Below are positions 22,211 to 31,087 of a stretch of 31,167 nucleotides of DNA, piece by piece. How positions within the stretch are numbered: position 1 is the first letter of the stretch; each line of letters starts with the position of its first letter. The translations under genes were made by a program, and so were the position numbers. The notes under the pieces were generated by a model, which saw only the letters and a list, made by a program, of their open reading frames with translations, was not told the origin of the DNA and made no database searches. The stretch covers positions 1 through 31,167 of the forward strand of contig CAAGRV010000164.1 of NCBI GenBank assembly GCA_900772745.1. The letters are read 5' to 3'. Origin of the DNA: Clostridia bacterium. Its GTDB lineage: Bacteria; Bacillota; Clostridia; Christensenellales; UBA3700.

Positions 22211-25192
22211 TTATCTCTTGCGTTTTTTGGACGCTCCGTCCGCTATGAGCGCAACCACAAATCCTACTGCCGCTACGGCTGGAATGATGGCGATATACCA
22301 ATAGTTGAACTCTTGCTTGACAGCGTTTGGACGAGGTGCGGATATGACGGTAAAATAGTCAATGTTGATTTTGTCGTCCTTGACAGGCACAATCTTGATT
22401 GTATGTGCGCCCGCTTTGCCAAAGTCCATATAGAAAACTTTTTGTCCGCACATAGCCTTTTGACTGCTAAGGTCTACGATAACAGGGTCTTTGTTGTCGA
22501 TATAAATCTTTGCCACACCGAACTGCTTGTCCTTGGTTGCATATACCGAAATCATACTGCCATAGAAGTCGTATTCTATCGCACAATTAGAGTCAAGATT
22601 GCTGGTCACACAACCATTGATTGCCGAATATTTGTTGATATTTTCCCATTCGCCTTGGTACGAAATGCTGGTGCTGGTGTTTGGCACGATACGGCTCTCT
22701 TGCATAATTTTACCCACCGCAATCTGCGACAAACTGCACACAAAGTCTTGCTCTTTGGTCAATGTAACTCTAAGATACCTTGCACTGACAGGACTGGTCA
22801 AAACAAAATAATTCTCGACGTTTTGGATTTGTTTTTGTTCGATAGGCTTGTATTCGACGTTGTCACTGCTGACTTCGAGTTGGACATTGACGCCCACCAT
22901 ATCCACCTTTGCGCCAAGGAACACGTATTCGAGCACAAAATTGGATTGCATATCTATCAAAAATTGGAATTGTTTGCCACTGTCTTTGCTCTCAAAATAC
23001 GTCGAATTGTTGTTGTCGAACAAGCTTGACGAAGATGAGTTTTCGGCTGGCTCAGGGCTAGCTTTTAGTACCCATTTACCTGGCAAATAGTTGTCATAAT
23101 CTTTTTGGTGCACGTTGAAATACTCAATATCTATAACTGGGCTGTCATACCTAACTGCTTGTTTGCGGAACATATCGCTGTACACGATATACTCTTGACC
23201 TAGGTTGACAATATTGCCGTCTTTTGCCTTGATACCCAACTTTGCCCAGCCCGCACCTTGGGTGGACAAGTCATAAATCTCATAGGAATAAATCTTGTCT
23301 TTGTCCAACTCGACCTCGTACTTTAATTCTTCGGTATAGTCGCTGACAGTCAAAATGTTGTTGAACATCTCGAACATATATTCGCTCACGCCGAATTTGA
23401 CTTTTACAAGACCTTTTGATTTTAGATAGAACGTATATTTTCCACTTTCTTTGACTTGCAAACTACCCTTGCTGGTCGAGAAAGAATATTTTGTTTCATC
23501 TTCCACTTCTTGCTTTTCAATTTCCGCAAACGGCAAACTGCTGGTATAGCTTGACGTCATATCTTTGATACCTTTGATAGCGCTGTCTACGTCACGGAAA
23601 GACACGTTGTTGTACACGCTGTATGACGAAACATTGATGTCCACTAAAATATTGCCGAAAAGCTTGGCTTTACGCTCGCCGTTGGATAGATTGACGGCGA
23701 ATTTGTCTTTGAGTCTGTCCTTGCTTGGAGTGTAATTCCACTTATACGTATCGACTTTTTGCCAGCCTGCGCCCTCAATGCTGTCGACAGTCCAACCCTC
23801 GATTGGGGACACGATAGCCCCCTCGAAATCGAACTCTTTGACATTGCCCATAGGGCACACGACGCCCGTCTGCAAGTTGTCACTACCGCCGATAGTGTAT
23901 TTGGTTTGGACAGGGATATACATTGGCTTATCTTGCATAGCCGTCTTTGTTTCTTCCCCAATCTCCAAGCCGACAAGCTCGCAAAAATATGACAAGTCGC
24001 TCTCCAAAATCTTGCTAATATCCAAGATATAATTGTCGAAAAGATTTCCATTTTCGCCATTTTGCTTTTGGGCTGTATATTTGTATTGTTCCAACACTTT
24101 GATAGTTTTGTCCACGCCAAAGCTATGCAAAAGTGTATCATAGAATGTCAAAACTTGATTGTCGCCAGTTGGTTTTTGTGAGAGCAAACTTTCTAGTTGG
24201 GCAGATGCGTTGGCGATAGAATTGCTCTCGCCGTTCACGACGTTGTCAGTCATGATGATATAAGTCAAATGCGACAAAATCTTGCCCAAGTTGCCATTGA
24301 CAAATCCACCCTTATACCCGTCAGCACGATGAGCTTGCATTTCGCCCAACCAGCCGAGCAAATTCTTGCCACCGCCCGCAACAAGGTTGTCATAGTCAAG
24401 GATACCTTGGAAGTCCTTGGTCGTCAGTTGGATATACTTTTGGGTAGCATTCCAAGTACTGCTGGTGTATGCGTCGGACACATAGATGATGATTGGGGAG
24501 AGGTCACCGCTCACAAAACCTAGGTCGGTCACTCTGTCCATCACTTCGACAGCCGATCGCCACCATCTTAGGCTCTTGTCCAAATCCTTTACTCCACCAA
24601 GCAATTCGCTAGGCAAAATAAAACGAGCATTGGCACAATCTAGCGTCGCAAAACCACCGCTGGTGGTCGATATGTTGTGTTTGTCAACGCCCAAACGATA
24701 ATATGGCATAGACACACAACCTGATATTGTGATTTCGAAAGCTTTGCTCTCTACCACCGCCGAATCTACACGAATGTCCACACGTCCGCCTTGGGCAGAA
24801 GTGTACTGGGTGCGCATAGTGTTGAGCGGAACGATTGTTTCGTCGCTTTGTTGAGAATTGATGACGATTTTATGCATTTGCTGAGCTGTTTCGGACGAGA
24901 TTGTCACCGTCATAGTTTCGCCCGCCGCCAAATACAAGCCCGTGAAGTGCAAGCCTTTGACAGTGTTGTCCACATACATAACTTGCTCTACCCTTGCTTT
25001 GTCTTTGAATTGGCTAGCTCCCGCTGGCACGTCAAAAGTGTTCACAATGCTGATACCGTCAGCATATCGCCCTTCGACTTTGTCATTGTAATAAAGATTG
25101 GTCTTGGAAGGATTGCAAGCAACAATGGCAAGTGCAACACATACCATCATCACTATACACAACAAAATTTTGACAAGTCTACTCGGTTTCAT
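22211..25192 (-). CDS. Large surface protein, M60-like region with degenerate active site, discoidin-like and carbohydrate-binding-like domains
   Basis: 993 residues. Seen: signal peptide with lipobox IVAC (Cys26); an N-terminal beta domain to about 165; YYRLGVDKHN and WWRSAVEVMDRV (210-221), then WLGEMQAH (281-288), a layout like M60/enhancin-type metallopeptidases but without their HExxH zinc motif; a beta-rich middle; a discoidin (F5/8 C)-like domain at about 712-848 (FDNNNSTYFES, SARYLRVTL); another beta-sandwich to about 950; and a C-terminal membrane helix with tail SKKRKR. So the protein may be anchored at both ends. Function is probably glycan or host-surface binding; the M60 link is by pattern only. 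No ribosome binding site; the -10 ends six bases before the ATG. Confidence 0.78.
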   Translation of the reverse strand: MKPSRLVKILLCIVMMVCVALAIVACNPSKTNLYYNDKVEGRYADGISIVNTFDVPAGASQFKDKARVEQVMYVDNTVKGLHFTGLYLAAGETMTVTISSETAQQMHKIVINSQQSDETIVPLNTMRTQYTSAQGGRVDIRVDSAVVESKAFEITISGCVSMPYYRLGVDKHNISTTSGGFATLDCANARFILPSELLGGVKDLDKSLRWWRSAVEVMDRVTDLGFVSGDLSPIIIYVSDAYTSSTWNATQKYIQLTTKDFQGILDYDNLVAGGGKNLLGWLGEMQAHRADGYKGGFVNGNLGKILSHLTYIIMTDNVVNGESNSIANASAQLESLLSQKPTGDNQVLTFYDTLLHSFGVDKTIKVLEQYKYTAQKQNGENGNLFDNYILDISKILESDLSYFCELVGLEIGEETKTAMQDKPMYIPVQTKYTIGGSDNLQTGVVCPMGNVKEFDFEGAIVSPIEGWTVDSIEGAGWQKVDTYKWNYTPSKDRLKDKFAVNLSNGERKAKLFGNILVDINVSSYSVYNNVSFRDVDSAIKGIKDMTSSYTSSLPFAEIEKQEVEDETKYSFSTSKGSLQVKESGKYTFYLKSKGLVKVKFGVSEYMFEMFNNILTVSDYTEELKYEVELDKDKIYSYEIYDLSTQGAGWAKLGIKAKDGNIVNLGQEYIVYSDMFRKQAVRYDSPVIDIEYFNVHQKDYDNYLPGKWVLKASPEPAENSSSSSLFDNNNSTYFESKDSGKQFQFLIDMQSNFVLEYVFLGAKVDMVGVNVQLEVSSDNVEYKPIEQKQIQNVENYFVLTSPVSARYLRVTLTKEQDFVCSLSQIAVGKIMQESRIVPNTSTSISYQGEWENINKYSAINGCVTSNLDSNCAIEYDFYGSMISVYATKDKQFGVAKIYIDNKDPVIVDLSSQKAMCGQKVFYMDFGKAGAHTIKIVPVKDDKINIDYFTVISAPRPNAVKQEFNYWYIAIIPAVAAVGFVVALIADGASKKRKR

Positions 25193-25198
25193 AAAATA

Positions 25199-25227
25199 AT
25201 TGTACCATAAAGTATTTACTTAGACAA
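25199..25227 (-). promoter_or_regulatory. Leaderless-type promoter of the large surface protein
   Basis: Minus-strand TTGTCT, 17-base spacer ending TGG, TACAAT (extended -10), six bases before the ATG. Confidence 0.5.
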
Positions 25228-25228
25228 C

Positions 25229-25735
25229 TCAATTTTTGTTGTCTATCTTATATTCTAATACAAAATCGTCCATAACATAGCCATTCCCAATATCAAAAAC
25301 TTGTTCATCTATCACTCTCCAGCCTTTCGCGCGATAAACTTCCAACGAATGAATATTGTTCTTATTGCAAGTTAGCCATAGCTTGTTTTTGCCGCTTAGT
25401 TTTGCTCGCTCTATCACGAATGCCAGCATTTTACTAGCTATTCCCTTGCCTCTAACTTCTTTTACCAAATACAACTTACTCAAAAATACGCTCTCGTCTT
25501 GGAGTTGTATGCCTATGAATCCTATATTATTGTCACCTAATTTGCACCAATAATACTCATATTTTTCATTCCTTATTTGTTCACGGATATGCAATGGATT
25601 GAAAAACATATCCACCATATAATCTATTTGTTTTGTCGACAGTAAGAAGGTAAAATACTCGTGCCAAATATTGCTTGCAAGTATTGCAAAATCTTCCACT
25701 TCGTCTTCTTTTAGTTTTTCTATTGTCAGTTCCAT
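25229..25735 (-). CDS. GNAT-family N-acetyltransferase
   Basis: 168 residues with the GNAT fold. Seen: the acetyl-CoA loop VRGKGIASKML (motif A, R-G-x-G-x-A) around residues 94-104, preceded by SKLYLVKE, and the motif B region NNIHSLEVYRAKGWRV. Resembles the group of acetyltransferases acting on small amines or protein N-termini; the substrate is not predictable. AAGGGA lies just before the ATG. It follows the hpf terminator closely and may be expressed by readthrough. Confidence 0.9.
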   Translation of the reverse strand: MELTIEKLKEDEVEDFAILASNIWHEYFTFLLSTKQIDYMVDMFFNPLHIREQIRNEKYEYYWCKLGDNNIGFIGIQLQDESVFLSKLYLVKEVRGKGIASKMLAFVIERAKLSGKNKLWLTCNKNNIHSLEVYRAKGWRVIDEQVFDIGNGYVMDDFVLEYKIDNKN

Positions 25736-25746
25736 TTCCCTTTTCC

Positions 25747-25775
25747 AAAAAGAAAGGGCGATCTTTCAGTCGCCC
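25747..25775 (-). terminator. Terminator after hpf
   Basis: Minus-strand stem GGGCGA / TCGCCC, eight-base loop, then TTTCTTTTT. Confidence 0.85.
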
Positions 25776-25787
25776 CTGTTTTGTGAT

Positions 25788-26309
25788 TTAGTACACTAGG
25801 TCAATCATACCTACGTTGCCGTCAGTTCTTCTGTACACGATATTTACCATGCCATTCTTTTCGTTGACGAATGCGAAAAAGTCGTGATCAACAAGTTCCA
25901 TTTCGGCAATAGCCTCTTCGACAGATATCTTTTTGAGCTCGAAAGATTTTGTCTTGACCAGCTCTTTCTCTTTTGCTTTTGGCAATTCGTACAAGCTGTC
26001 TGCCTCCAAAGCACTCTTTCTCATACGATCGAGCTTGGTGCGATGCTTACGAATTTGTCCTTCGATTTTAGGCAAAGCTACGTCAATGTTGTTGTACATA
26101 TTGTCAGACATAACCTCACTTCGAACAATGTTGCCACCAAAGAAAATGGTAATTTCCATAACATACTTGTCTTTACCATCTTGCTTTAGCATAATCTTTG
26201 CAAGTGCGTCATCATCAAAATATCTAGAAAATTTTTCAAGTTTGTCATTGATGATGTCTTTGATGTGGTCGCTAACTTTGTAATTCTTCGCTACGATTTC
26301 TACTCTCAT
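25788..26309 (-). CDS. hpf: Ribosome hibernation promoting factor, long form
   Basis: Binds the 30S subunit and drives 100S ribosome dimers in stationary phase. Long-form HPF of 173 residues: N-terminal RaiA-like domain (1-100, MRVEIVAKNYKVSDHIKD), a linker, and the C-terminal dimerisation domain from about 115 (VKTKSFELKKISVEEAIAEM, then LVDHDFFAFVN and VYRRTDGNVGMIDL). AAGGAGG lies six bases before the ATG. A consensus promoter and a terminator make it a one-gene unit downstream of clpC. Confidence 0.97.
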   Translation of the reverse strand: MRVEIVAKNYKVSDHIKDIINDKLEKFSRYFDDDALAKIMLKQDGKDKYVMEITIFFGGNIVRSEVMSDNMYNNIDVALPKIEGQIRKHRTKLDRMRKSALEADSLYELPKAKEKELVKTKSFELKKISVEEAIAEMELVDHDFFAFVNEKNGMVNIVYRRTDGNVGMIDLVY

Positions 26310-26366
26310 AGTCTGCCTCCTTATCGTTGAATGCTCCTAGATAGAACACCAACCTTTTGTACCTAG

Positions 26367-26395
26367 ATTATACCATATCAACCATTGGTTTTCAA
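26367..26395 (-). promoter_or_regulatory. Extended -10 promoter of hpf
   Basis: Minus-strand TTGAAA, 17-base spacer ending TGG, TATAAT. The leader is about 50 bases and can form a weak hairpin between CTAGGTA and TATCTAG. Confidence 0.75.
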
Positions 26396-26413
26396 GGGGG
26401 GTTTAGCAATTAT

Positions 26414-28858
26414 TTACGATTTTTTTGCAAAAGTCAATTTGTCTTCTTCCCTATCAACCACAATGGTATCGCCGATGCCGAATTCGCCCTTCAAAATACG
26501 TTCAGACAACTCGTCTTCTACCATTTTTTGGACAGCTCTTTTGAGTGGTCTTGCGCCGTATTTGGTATCAGTACCTTTCTCGATGATGAGTTCTTTGGCA
26601 CTATCTGATACTTCGAGATTGTAACCTGTGTCAGCAAGTCTGTGCACAAGGTTGTCGATGATAAGTCCTGCAATGCTGTTCATATTGTCTTTTTCGAGTG
26701 CATGGAATATCACAATATCATCAATTCGGTTGATGAACTCTGGACGCATGTGTCTTCTGAGTGCCTCCATTTGACGCTCTCTCATATCTTCATAAGCCTT
26801 GTCATTGTCTTTGTCACCAAAGCCAAGGTTGGACTTCTTGATTTCATCAGCACCAATGTTGGAAGTCATGATGATGATAGTATTCTTGAAGCTTACTACT
26901 CTGCCGTGAGAATCTGTAAGTCTACCATCGTCCAAGATTTGGAGCAAAATGTTGAACACGTCTGGGTGCGCCTTTTCGATTTCATCGAACAAAACTACCG
27001 AATATGGTTTTCTTCTTACCTTTTCGGTGAGTTGTCCGCCCTCTTCAAAGCCTACGTAGCCAGGAGCTGAACCGATGAGCTTAGATACGTTCATCTTGTC
27101 CATATACTCGCTCATATCCACTCTTATCATCAAGTTTTCGTCGCCGAACATTGCCTCTGCCAAAGCCTTGGACAACTCGGTTTTACCTACACCAGTAGGT
27201 CCTAGGAAAATGAATGAACCGATTGGTCTATTTGGGTCTTTGATACCTACTCTTGCACGTCTTACAGCTCTTGCAACCGCCTCGACAGCCTCGTCTTGTC
27301 CTACCACTCTCTTGCGGAGAATGTTTTCGAGGTCAAGCAACTTCTCTGACTCGCTTTGGGTAAGTTTGACTACTGGAATACCCGTCCAAGACGCTACAAT
27401 GTCCGCAATCTCGCTCTCGCCAATAGACAACTCTTTGTCGATTTGGTTGGTATGCCATTCGGTCTTTTTCTCGGCAAGCTCTTCGTTGAGTTTGTTGATT
27501 TCTTGTTGCAATTCGTTGCATTTTAGATAGTCAGTATCCATTTTGTTGGCGCAATGAAGTTGGGCGTCAAGCTCGGCTTTGAGCCTTGCAACCTTGTCTT
27601 CAATTTCTTTGACTTCGTGTGGAGCAACGTTGGCGCCAATCTTTTTACGAGATGCCGCCTCATCAATCAAGTCAATGGCTTTATCAGGCAAAAATCTGTC
27701 GCTGATATATCTATCCGAAAGCTCGGCAGCTGCGGTGATTGCCTCGTCGGTAATCTTGACTTGGTGGTGTTGTTCGTATTTTTCTCTCAATCCTTTGAGA
27801 ATCAAGATAGTATCTTCTACTGTTGGTGGGTCAACCATAATAGGTTGGAATCTTCTCTCCAATGCGCTATCCTTTTCGATATATTTGCGATATTCTTCCA
27901 AGGTAGTTGCGCCCACTGTTTGGAGTTCTCCACGAGCAAGCTGTGGTTTCAAAATGTTGGCAGCGTCCATATTGCCGTCGCCAGTTGAGCCCGCACCTAC
28001 GATTGTGTGGATTTCATCAATAAACAAGATAGTGTTGCCGTCTTTTTTGAGAGCGTTGATTGCGTTTTTGAGTCTTTCTTCGAACTCGCCTCTATACTTT
28101 GTACCCGCAAGCAAACTTGCCATATCAAGACTATAAACTTTCTTGTTTTTGAGCATTTCTGGCACTTCACTATTGACAATAGCTTGGGCAAGTCCCTCGA
28201 CAATCGCACTCTTACCTACACCAGGCTCACCGATAAGCACTGGATTGTTCTTGGTACGACGTGACAAAATTTGGATAATTCTCTCGATTTCTTTGCTACG
28301 TCCAATGACTGGGTCGAGCTTGCCTTGTCTTGCTTTGGCAGTAAGGTCGGTGCAAAAGCTTTCCAAATCTTTGCCACCATTGCCTTGTTCGCCCTCTTCT
28401 TCATAGCTACCGCTATTGCTACCATATTCTCCGCTCATATTTTCGTTCATACGATTGGATATTGATCTTATCAATTTATTTTTTAGACTCATCATATCCA
28501 CGCCGAGTGCTTGCATATCCTTGTAGGCATAAGACGAACTGTCGAATATCACTGCATAAAGCAAAATATCCGAAGTAATATCACTGCCCATTTTGCTGGC
28601 AAGTTCTCGGGCATTGGCGATTGTATTTTGGGTTCTTTGAGTCAGCGAAACGCTTTCTTTGGTATTTTTTCTTTCGATAAACATATCAATTTGGCTTTCG
28701 TCCAAACCATATTCTTTGAGCACTTTGTTTGCATAACTGTCATTGCAAGCAAGCATACCGCACACAATATGCTCTGTTCCTAGCAAGCCTCCGCTTACCA
28801 TTGCATACTCTCTAGCCTTTTCCATTACTTGGCTACATTCATTACTAAATCCTTGCAT
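26414..28858 (-). CDS. clpC: AAA+ unfoldase ClpC
   Basis: Hexameric ATPase that unfolds substrates for ClpP, including proteins marked by McsB. Seen: two N-terminal Clp repeats (1-140); first AAA+ module with GEPGVGKS, FIDEIHT and the IVGAG pore region; a middle coiled-coil domain about 400-470 (the UVR-type ClpC adaptor region); second AAA+ module with GPTGVGKT, LFDEIEKAH and the GYVG pore loop; and the Clp D2-small domain with GARPLKRAVQ. 814 residues. GAGGAGG lies eight bases before the ATG. Last gene of ctsR-mcsA-mcsB-clpC. Confidence 0.97.
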   Translation of the reverse strand: MQGFSNECSQVMEKAREYAMVSGGLLGTEHIVCGMLACNDSYANKVLKEYGLDESQIDMFIERKNTKESVSLTQRTQNTIANARELASKMGSDITSDILLYAVIFDSSSYAYKDMQALGVDMMSLKNKLIRSISNRMNENMSGEYGSNSGSYEEEGEQGNGGKDLESFCTDLTAKARQGKLDPVIGRSKEIERIIQILSRRTKNNPVLIGEPGVGKSAIVEGLAQAIVNSEVPEMLKNKKVYSLDMASLLAGTKYRGEFEERLKNAINALKKDGNTILFIDEIHTIVGAGSTGDGNMDAANILKPQLARGELQTVGATTLEEYRKYIEKDSALERRFQPIMVDPPTVEDTILILKGLREKYEQHHQVKITDEAITAAAELSDRYISDRFLPDKAIDLIDEAASRKKIGANVAPHEVKEIEDKVARLKAELDAQLHCANKMDTDYLKCNELQQEINKLNEELAEKKTEWHTNQIDKELSIGESEIADIVASWTGIPVVKLTQSESEKLLDLENILRKRVVGQDEAVEAVARAVRRARVGIKDPNRPIGSFIFLGPTGVGKTELSKALAEAMFGDENLMIRVDMSEYMDKMNVSKLIGSAPGYVGFEEGGQLTEKVRRKPYSVVLFDEIEKAHPDVFNILLQILDDGRLTDSHGRVVSFKNTIIIMTSNIGADEIKKSNLGFGDKDNDKAYEDMRERQMEALRRHMRPEFINRIDDIVIFHALEKDNMNSIAGLIIDNLVHRLADTGYNLEVSDSAKELIIEKGTDTKYGARPLKRAVQKMVEDELSERILKGEFGIGDTIVVDREEDKLTFAKKS

Positions 28859-28871
28859 AATCCTATCCTCC

Positions 28872-29870
28872 TCAATCTAACATTTTCTTTATCAACGCAC
28901 TTCTCGTCACATCTCTGCCTTCGGCGTTGAGCTTTTTGCCCGCAAGCGAACAAAGCATTGCCGGTTGGCTGAGCACGATAAGTTGGTTGAGCTTGTCAAA
29001 ATCTGTGTCGATATATCCTTCTATCACACCCAGTTTGACCAGTGCCAGTTTTTCCATAAACTCCTTTGATGACATCTTGCACGCATATTTTAGCACGCCA
29101 TAAGCTCGCATAATTTCGTCCTTGATGTCCATTCCTTTATTCTTGACAAGATTGCTCCTAGCAATCCTTTCCGCATCTACCAATTTGGTGACCAAAATAT
29201 CCATTTTGTTGAGTATTTCTTGTTCGCTCGAACCTATTGCGGCTTGGTTGGATATTTGGTACATAAAGCCTTCCGCCTCACTGCCCTCACCATATACGCC
29301 ACGAGTGGTAAAGCCCAACTCTTTGTACTTGGATATAAACGTCCACACTCCGCCCGTCATAGTCAAACAAGGCAAAAACAACATAACCGACGCTCGCATG
29401 CCCGCACCTAGATTTGTTGGACACGTATTGAGATATCCGTATTTTTCGTCGTGGGCAATATCTAATTTTTCGGCAAGTTTTCTGTCTACTTTTTTGATAT
29501 TATCATAGGCTTTTTGCAAGCCGTAACCACGCACGAAACATTGCTCTCTGATATGGTCTTCCTCGTTGAGCATAATGGATATATCTTCGGTATCGCTCAC
29601 GATGACTGCGCCATATTTGCTACTGAGTAAGTCAGGGCTTATCAAGTGCTTTTCTACCAAAGTTTGTCCTGTGAGCTCATCTAGTTTGTTTACCGCATAA
29701 AACTTGGAATTGAACAACTCGTCACAAGCTTTTTGCACTCCGTCATAGAGCACCGAATAAATCTCTTCTTCGCCGGACAATTTGTGTGGGAAAGGCAAGT
29801 TGCGGATATTTCTCGCCAGTCTTATTCTTGTCGAAACAACGACGTCTTGCATATCTTTCCTCTCTTTCAT
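28872..29870 (-). CDS. mcsB: Protein-arginine kinase McsB
   Basis: Phosphorylates arginine residues on proteins, including CtsR, to mark them for ClpCP. Related to guanido (creatine/arginine) kinases. Seen: VVVSTRIRLARNIRNLPFP near the N-terminus (nucleotide-binding arginines), the YGYLNTCPTNLGAGMRASV segment of the kinase core, and the C-terminal domain with pArg pocket. 332 residues; the N-terminus is shorter than in Bacillus by some 15 residues. The start overlaps the mcsA stop as ATGA, with AAGGAG eight bases upstream. Confidence 0.96.
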   Translation of the reverse strand: MKERKDMQDVVVSTRIRLARNIRNLPFPHKLSGEEEIYSVLYDGVQKACDELFNSKFYAVNKLDELTGQTLVEKHLISPDLLSSKYGAVIVSDTEDISIMLNEEDHIREQCFVRGYGLQKAYDNIKKVDRKLAEKLDIAHDEKYGYLNTCPTNLGAGMRASVMLFLPCLTMTGGVWTFISKYKELGFTTRGVYGEGSEAEGFMYQISNQAAIGSSEQEILNKMDILVTKLVDAERIARSNLVKNKGMDIKDEIMRAYGVLKYACKMSSKEFMEKLALVKLGVIEGYIDTDFDKLNQLIVLSQPAMLCSLAGKKLNAEGRDVTRSALIKKMLD

Positions 29871-30373
29871 TTTTTATCTCCTTGTTCTAGCTGCATAATT
29901 TCTTGTTTGAGCTGATATGCTTTCATAAAGTCTTGATTTGCAACTGCTTGATCAAGCTCTTCTTTCAGCATCTCAACTTTCGACTTTGGTTTGTTTTTCT
30001 CTTCGATTTTCATTGGGGTTTGGTCAATACCGCTGTACGCTTTTCCGCCCAGTCTGCCGACATATCTGTCCGCAATATCTGAGAATGTCTTATAACACTC
30101 GCTACAACCAAACTTGTAGTTTTCGAGCACGTCTTTTTCGGTTGTTCCGCATTTGCACACTCTTTGTTTGTTGGGCATTATAGCTTGGTCGAACACGTTT
30201 TCTTCAAAGAACTTTCCTGCAAAATCATCATCGAAAATATCTGCGAAAATGTTGCCAGTTTGCAACTTCTTTGCGCATTCACTACACACGTGCCTTTCGG
30301 TAGTCACTCCGTTGATATTGGTCTTTATAAAAATTGTTGCAGGTCTTTTGCCACACAATTCACAATTTTGCAT
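29867..30373 (-). CDS. mcsA: McsA, activator of McsB
   Basis: Zinc-binding partner that activates McsB and modulates CtsR. Seen: cysteine pairs C4/C7, C30/C33, C73/C75 and C90/C93, and a C-terminal UVR-type helix pair from about residue 132 (KVEMLKEELDQAVANQDFMK). The third pair is CxC rather than CxxC. 168 residues. The start overlaps the ctsR stop by one base (TAATG) and the stop overlaps mcsB. Confidence 0.95.
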   Translation of the reverse strand: MQNCELCGKRPATIFIKTNINGVTTERHVCSECAKKLQTGNIFADIFDDDFAGKFFEENVFDQAIMPNKQRVCKCGTTEKDVLENYKFGCSECYKTFSDIADRYVGRLGGKAYSGIDQTPMKIEEKNKPKSKVEMLKEELDQAVANQDFMKAYQLKQEIMQLEQGDKK

Positions 30374-30834
30374 TATTCGTTGTCCTCCTTGATAAGTCCA
30401 ATAAGAATTTCCGAAAAGATACTTTTACGGATTCTGTTGTTATTGACAGGAGAATTGAGTGCCTTGTTGCTGATAGCGCATTTGATAATGTGCGCTTGCT
30501 TTTTGTCCACGAATCCTTCTCTCAATATTCTATCTAGCATATTGCTAGCTTTTTGGTACGTGAGTTGGTCCATCTTCTCCACTTCTTCTAGAATATGCAC
30601 CAAGAGGTCATCTTTTTGGCATATTCTTACCAAAGTGACGAATCCGCCACCGCCACGCTTTGATTCTATGATATAGCCCTTGTCAATATTAAATCTTGTA
30701 GCCAGTACATAATTTATTTGACTTGGTGCGACAGCAAAATAATTGGCAAGTTCGTTCCTTGACAACTGCAAGCTGTCGTCATCGCCTATCACCGACAATA
30801 TAAATTCCTCTATTGTATCTGATATATTTGCCAT
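30373..30834 (-). CDS. ctsR: Class III stress repressor CtsR
   Basis: Dimeric winged-helix repressor of clp and stress genes. Seen: helix-turn-helix at about 22-45 (QLSRNELANYFAVAPSQINY), the glycine-rich wing RGGGGFVTLVRI near 59-70 that enters the minor groove and senses heat, and the C-terminal domain recognised by McsB-ClpC. 153 residues. AAGGAG lies six bases before the ATG. It is the first gene of its operon and represses it through the operator just upstream. Confidence 0.97.
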   Translation of the reverse strand: MANISDTIEEFILSVIGDDDSLQLSRNELANYFAVAPSQINYVLATRFNIDKGYIIESKRGGGGFVTLVRICQKDDLLVHILEEVEKMDQLTYQKASNMLDRILREGFVDKKQAHIIKCAISNKALNSPVNNNRIRKSIFSEILIGLIKEDNE

Positions 30835-30871
30835 ACTTTACTCCTTTTGATTTTGTTGTTGGTTTCAATAG

Positions 30872-30895
30872 TTTGACTATCTTTGACCTTTGACT
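30872..30895 (-). promoter_or_regulatory. CtsR operator with three heptads
   Basis: Minus strand: AGTCAAA, GGTCAAA, a three-base gap (GAT), AGTCAAA. The last two match the family consensus RGTCAAANANRGTCAAA exactly; the first is an extra heptad abutting without a gap. It lies from just after the -10 box across the predicted start, so bound CtsR would block the polymerase. Confidence 0.93.
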
Positions 30896-30897
30896 TT

Positions 30898-30925
30898 ATT
30901 ATAGCACTTTCATCGCCTATGTCAA
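30898..30925 (-). promoter_or_regulatory. Promoter of ctsR-mcsA-mcsB-clpC
   Basis: Minus-strand TTGACA, 16-base spacer, TATAAT, directly followed by the CtsR operator. Confidence 0.85.
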
Positions 30926-31031
30926 TAGTTTTTGCAAATTTTTCTGTAAAGATTTTGTAACAAAAAAACTTAATTTATCCCAACTTTTCACAACAAGATA
31001 TTATAAAACTTTACCTATTTGCCCATACATA

Positions 31032-31060
31032 TTGATTTTTTATTTATTTTGTATTATAAT
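31032..31060 (+). promoter_or_regulatory. Promoter of the galU-like gene
   Basis: TTGATT, 17-base spacer, TATAAT, followed by TAGGAG and the ATG at 31088. Divergent from the ctsR operon. Confidence 0.65.
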
Positions 31061-31087
31061 CATCATATAACAATTTTAGGAGTGCTT

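Noticed and set aside
22193..23029. Plus-strand 278-codon frame opposite the large surface protein
   Set aside because: It mirrors the codons of the real gene, has no ribosome binding site and no recognisable domain.
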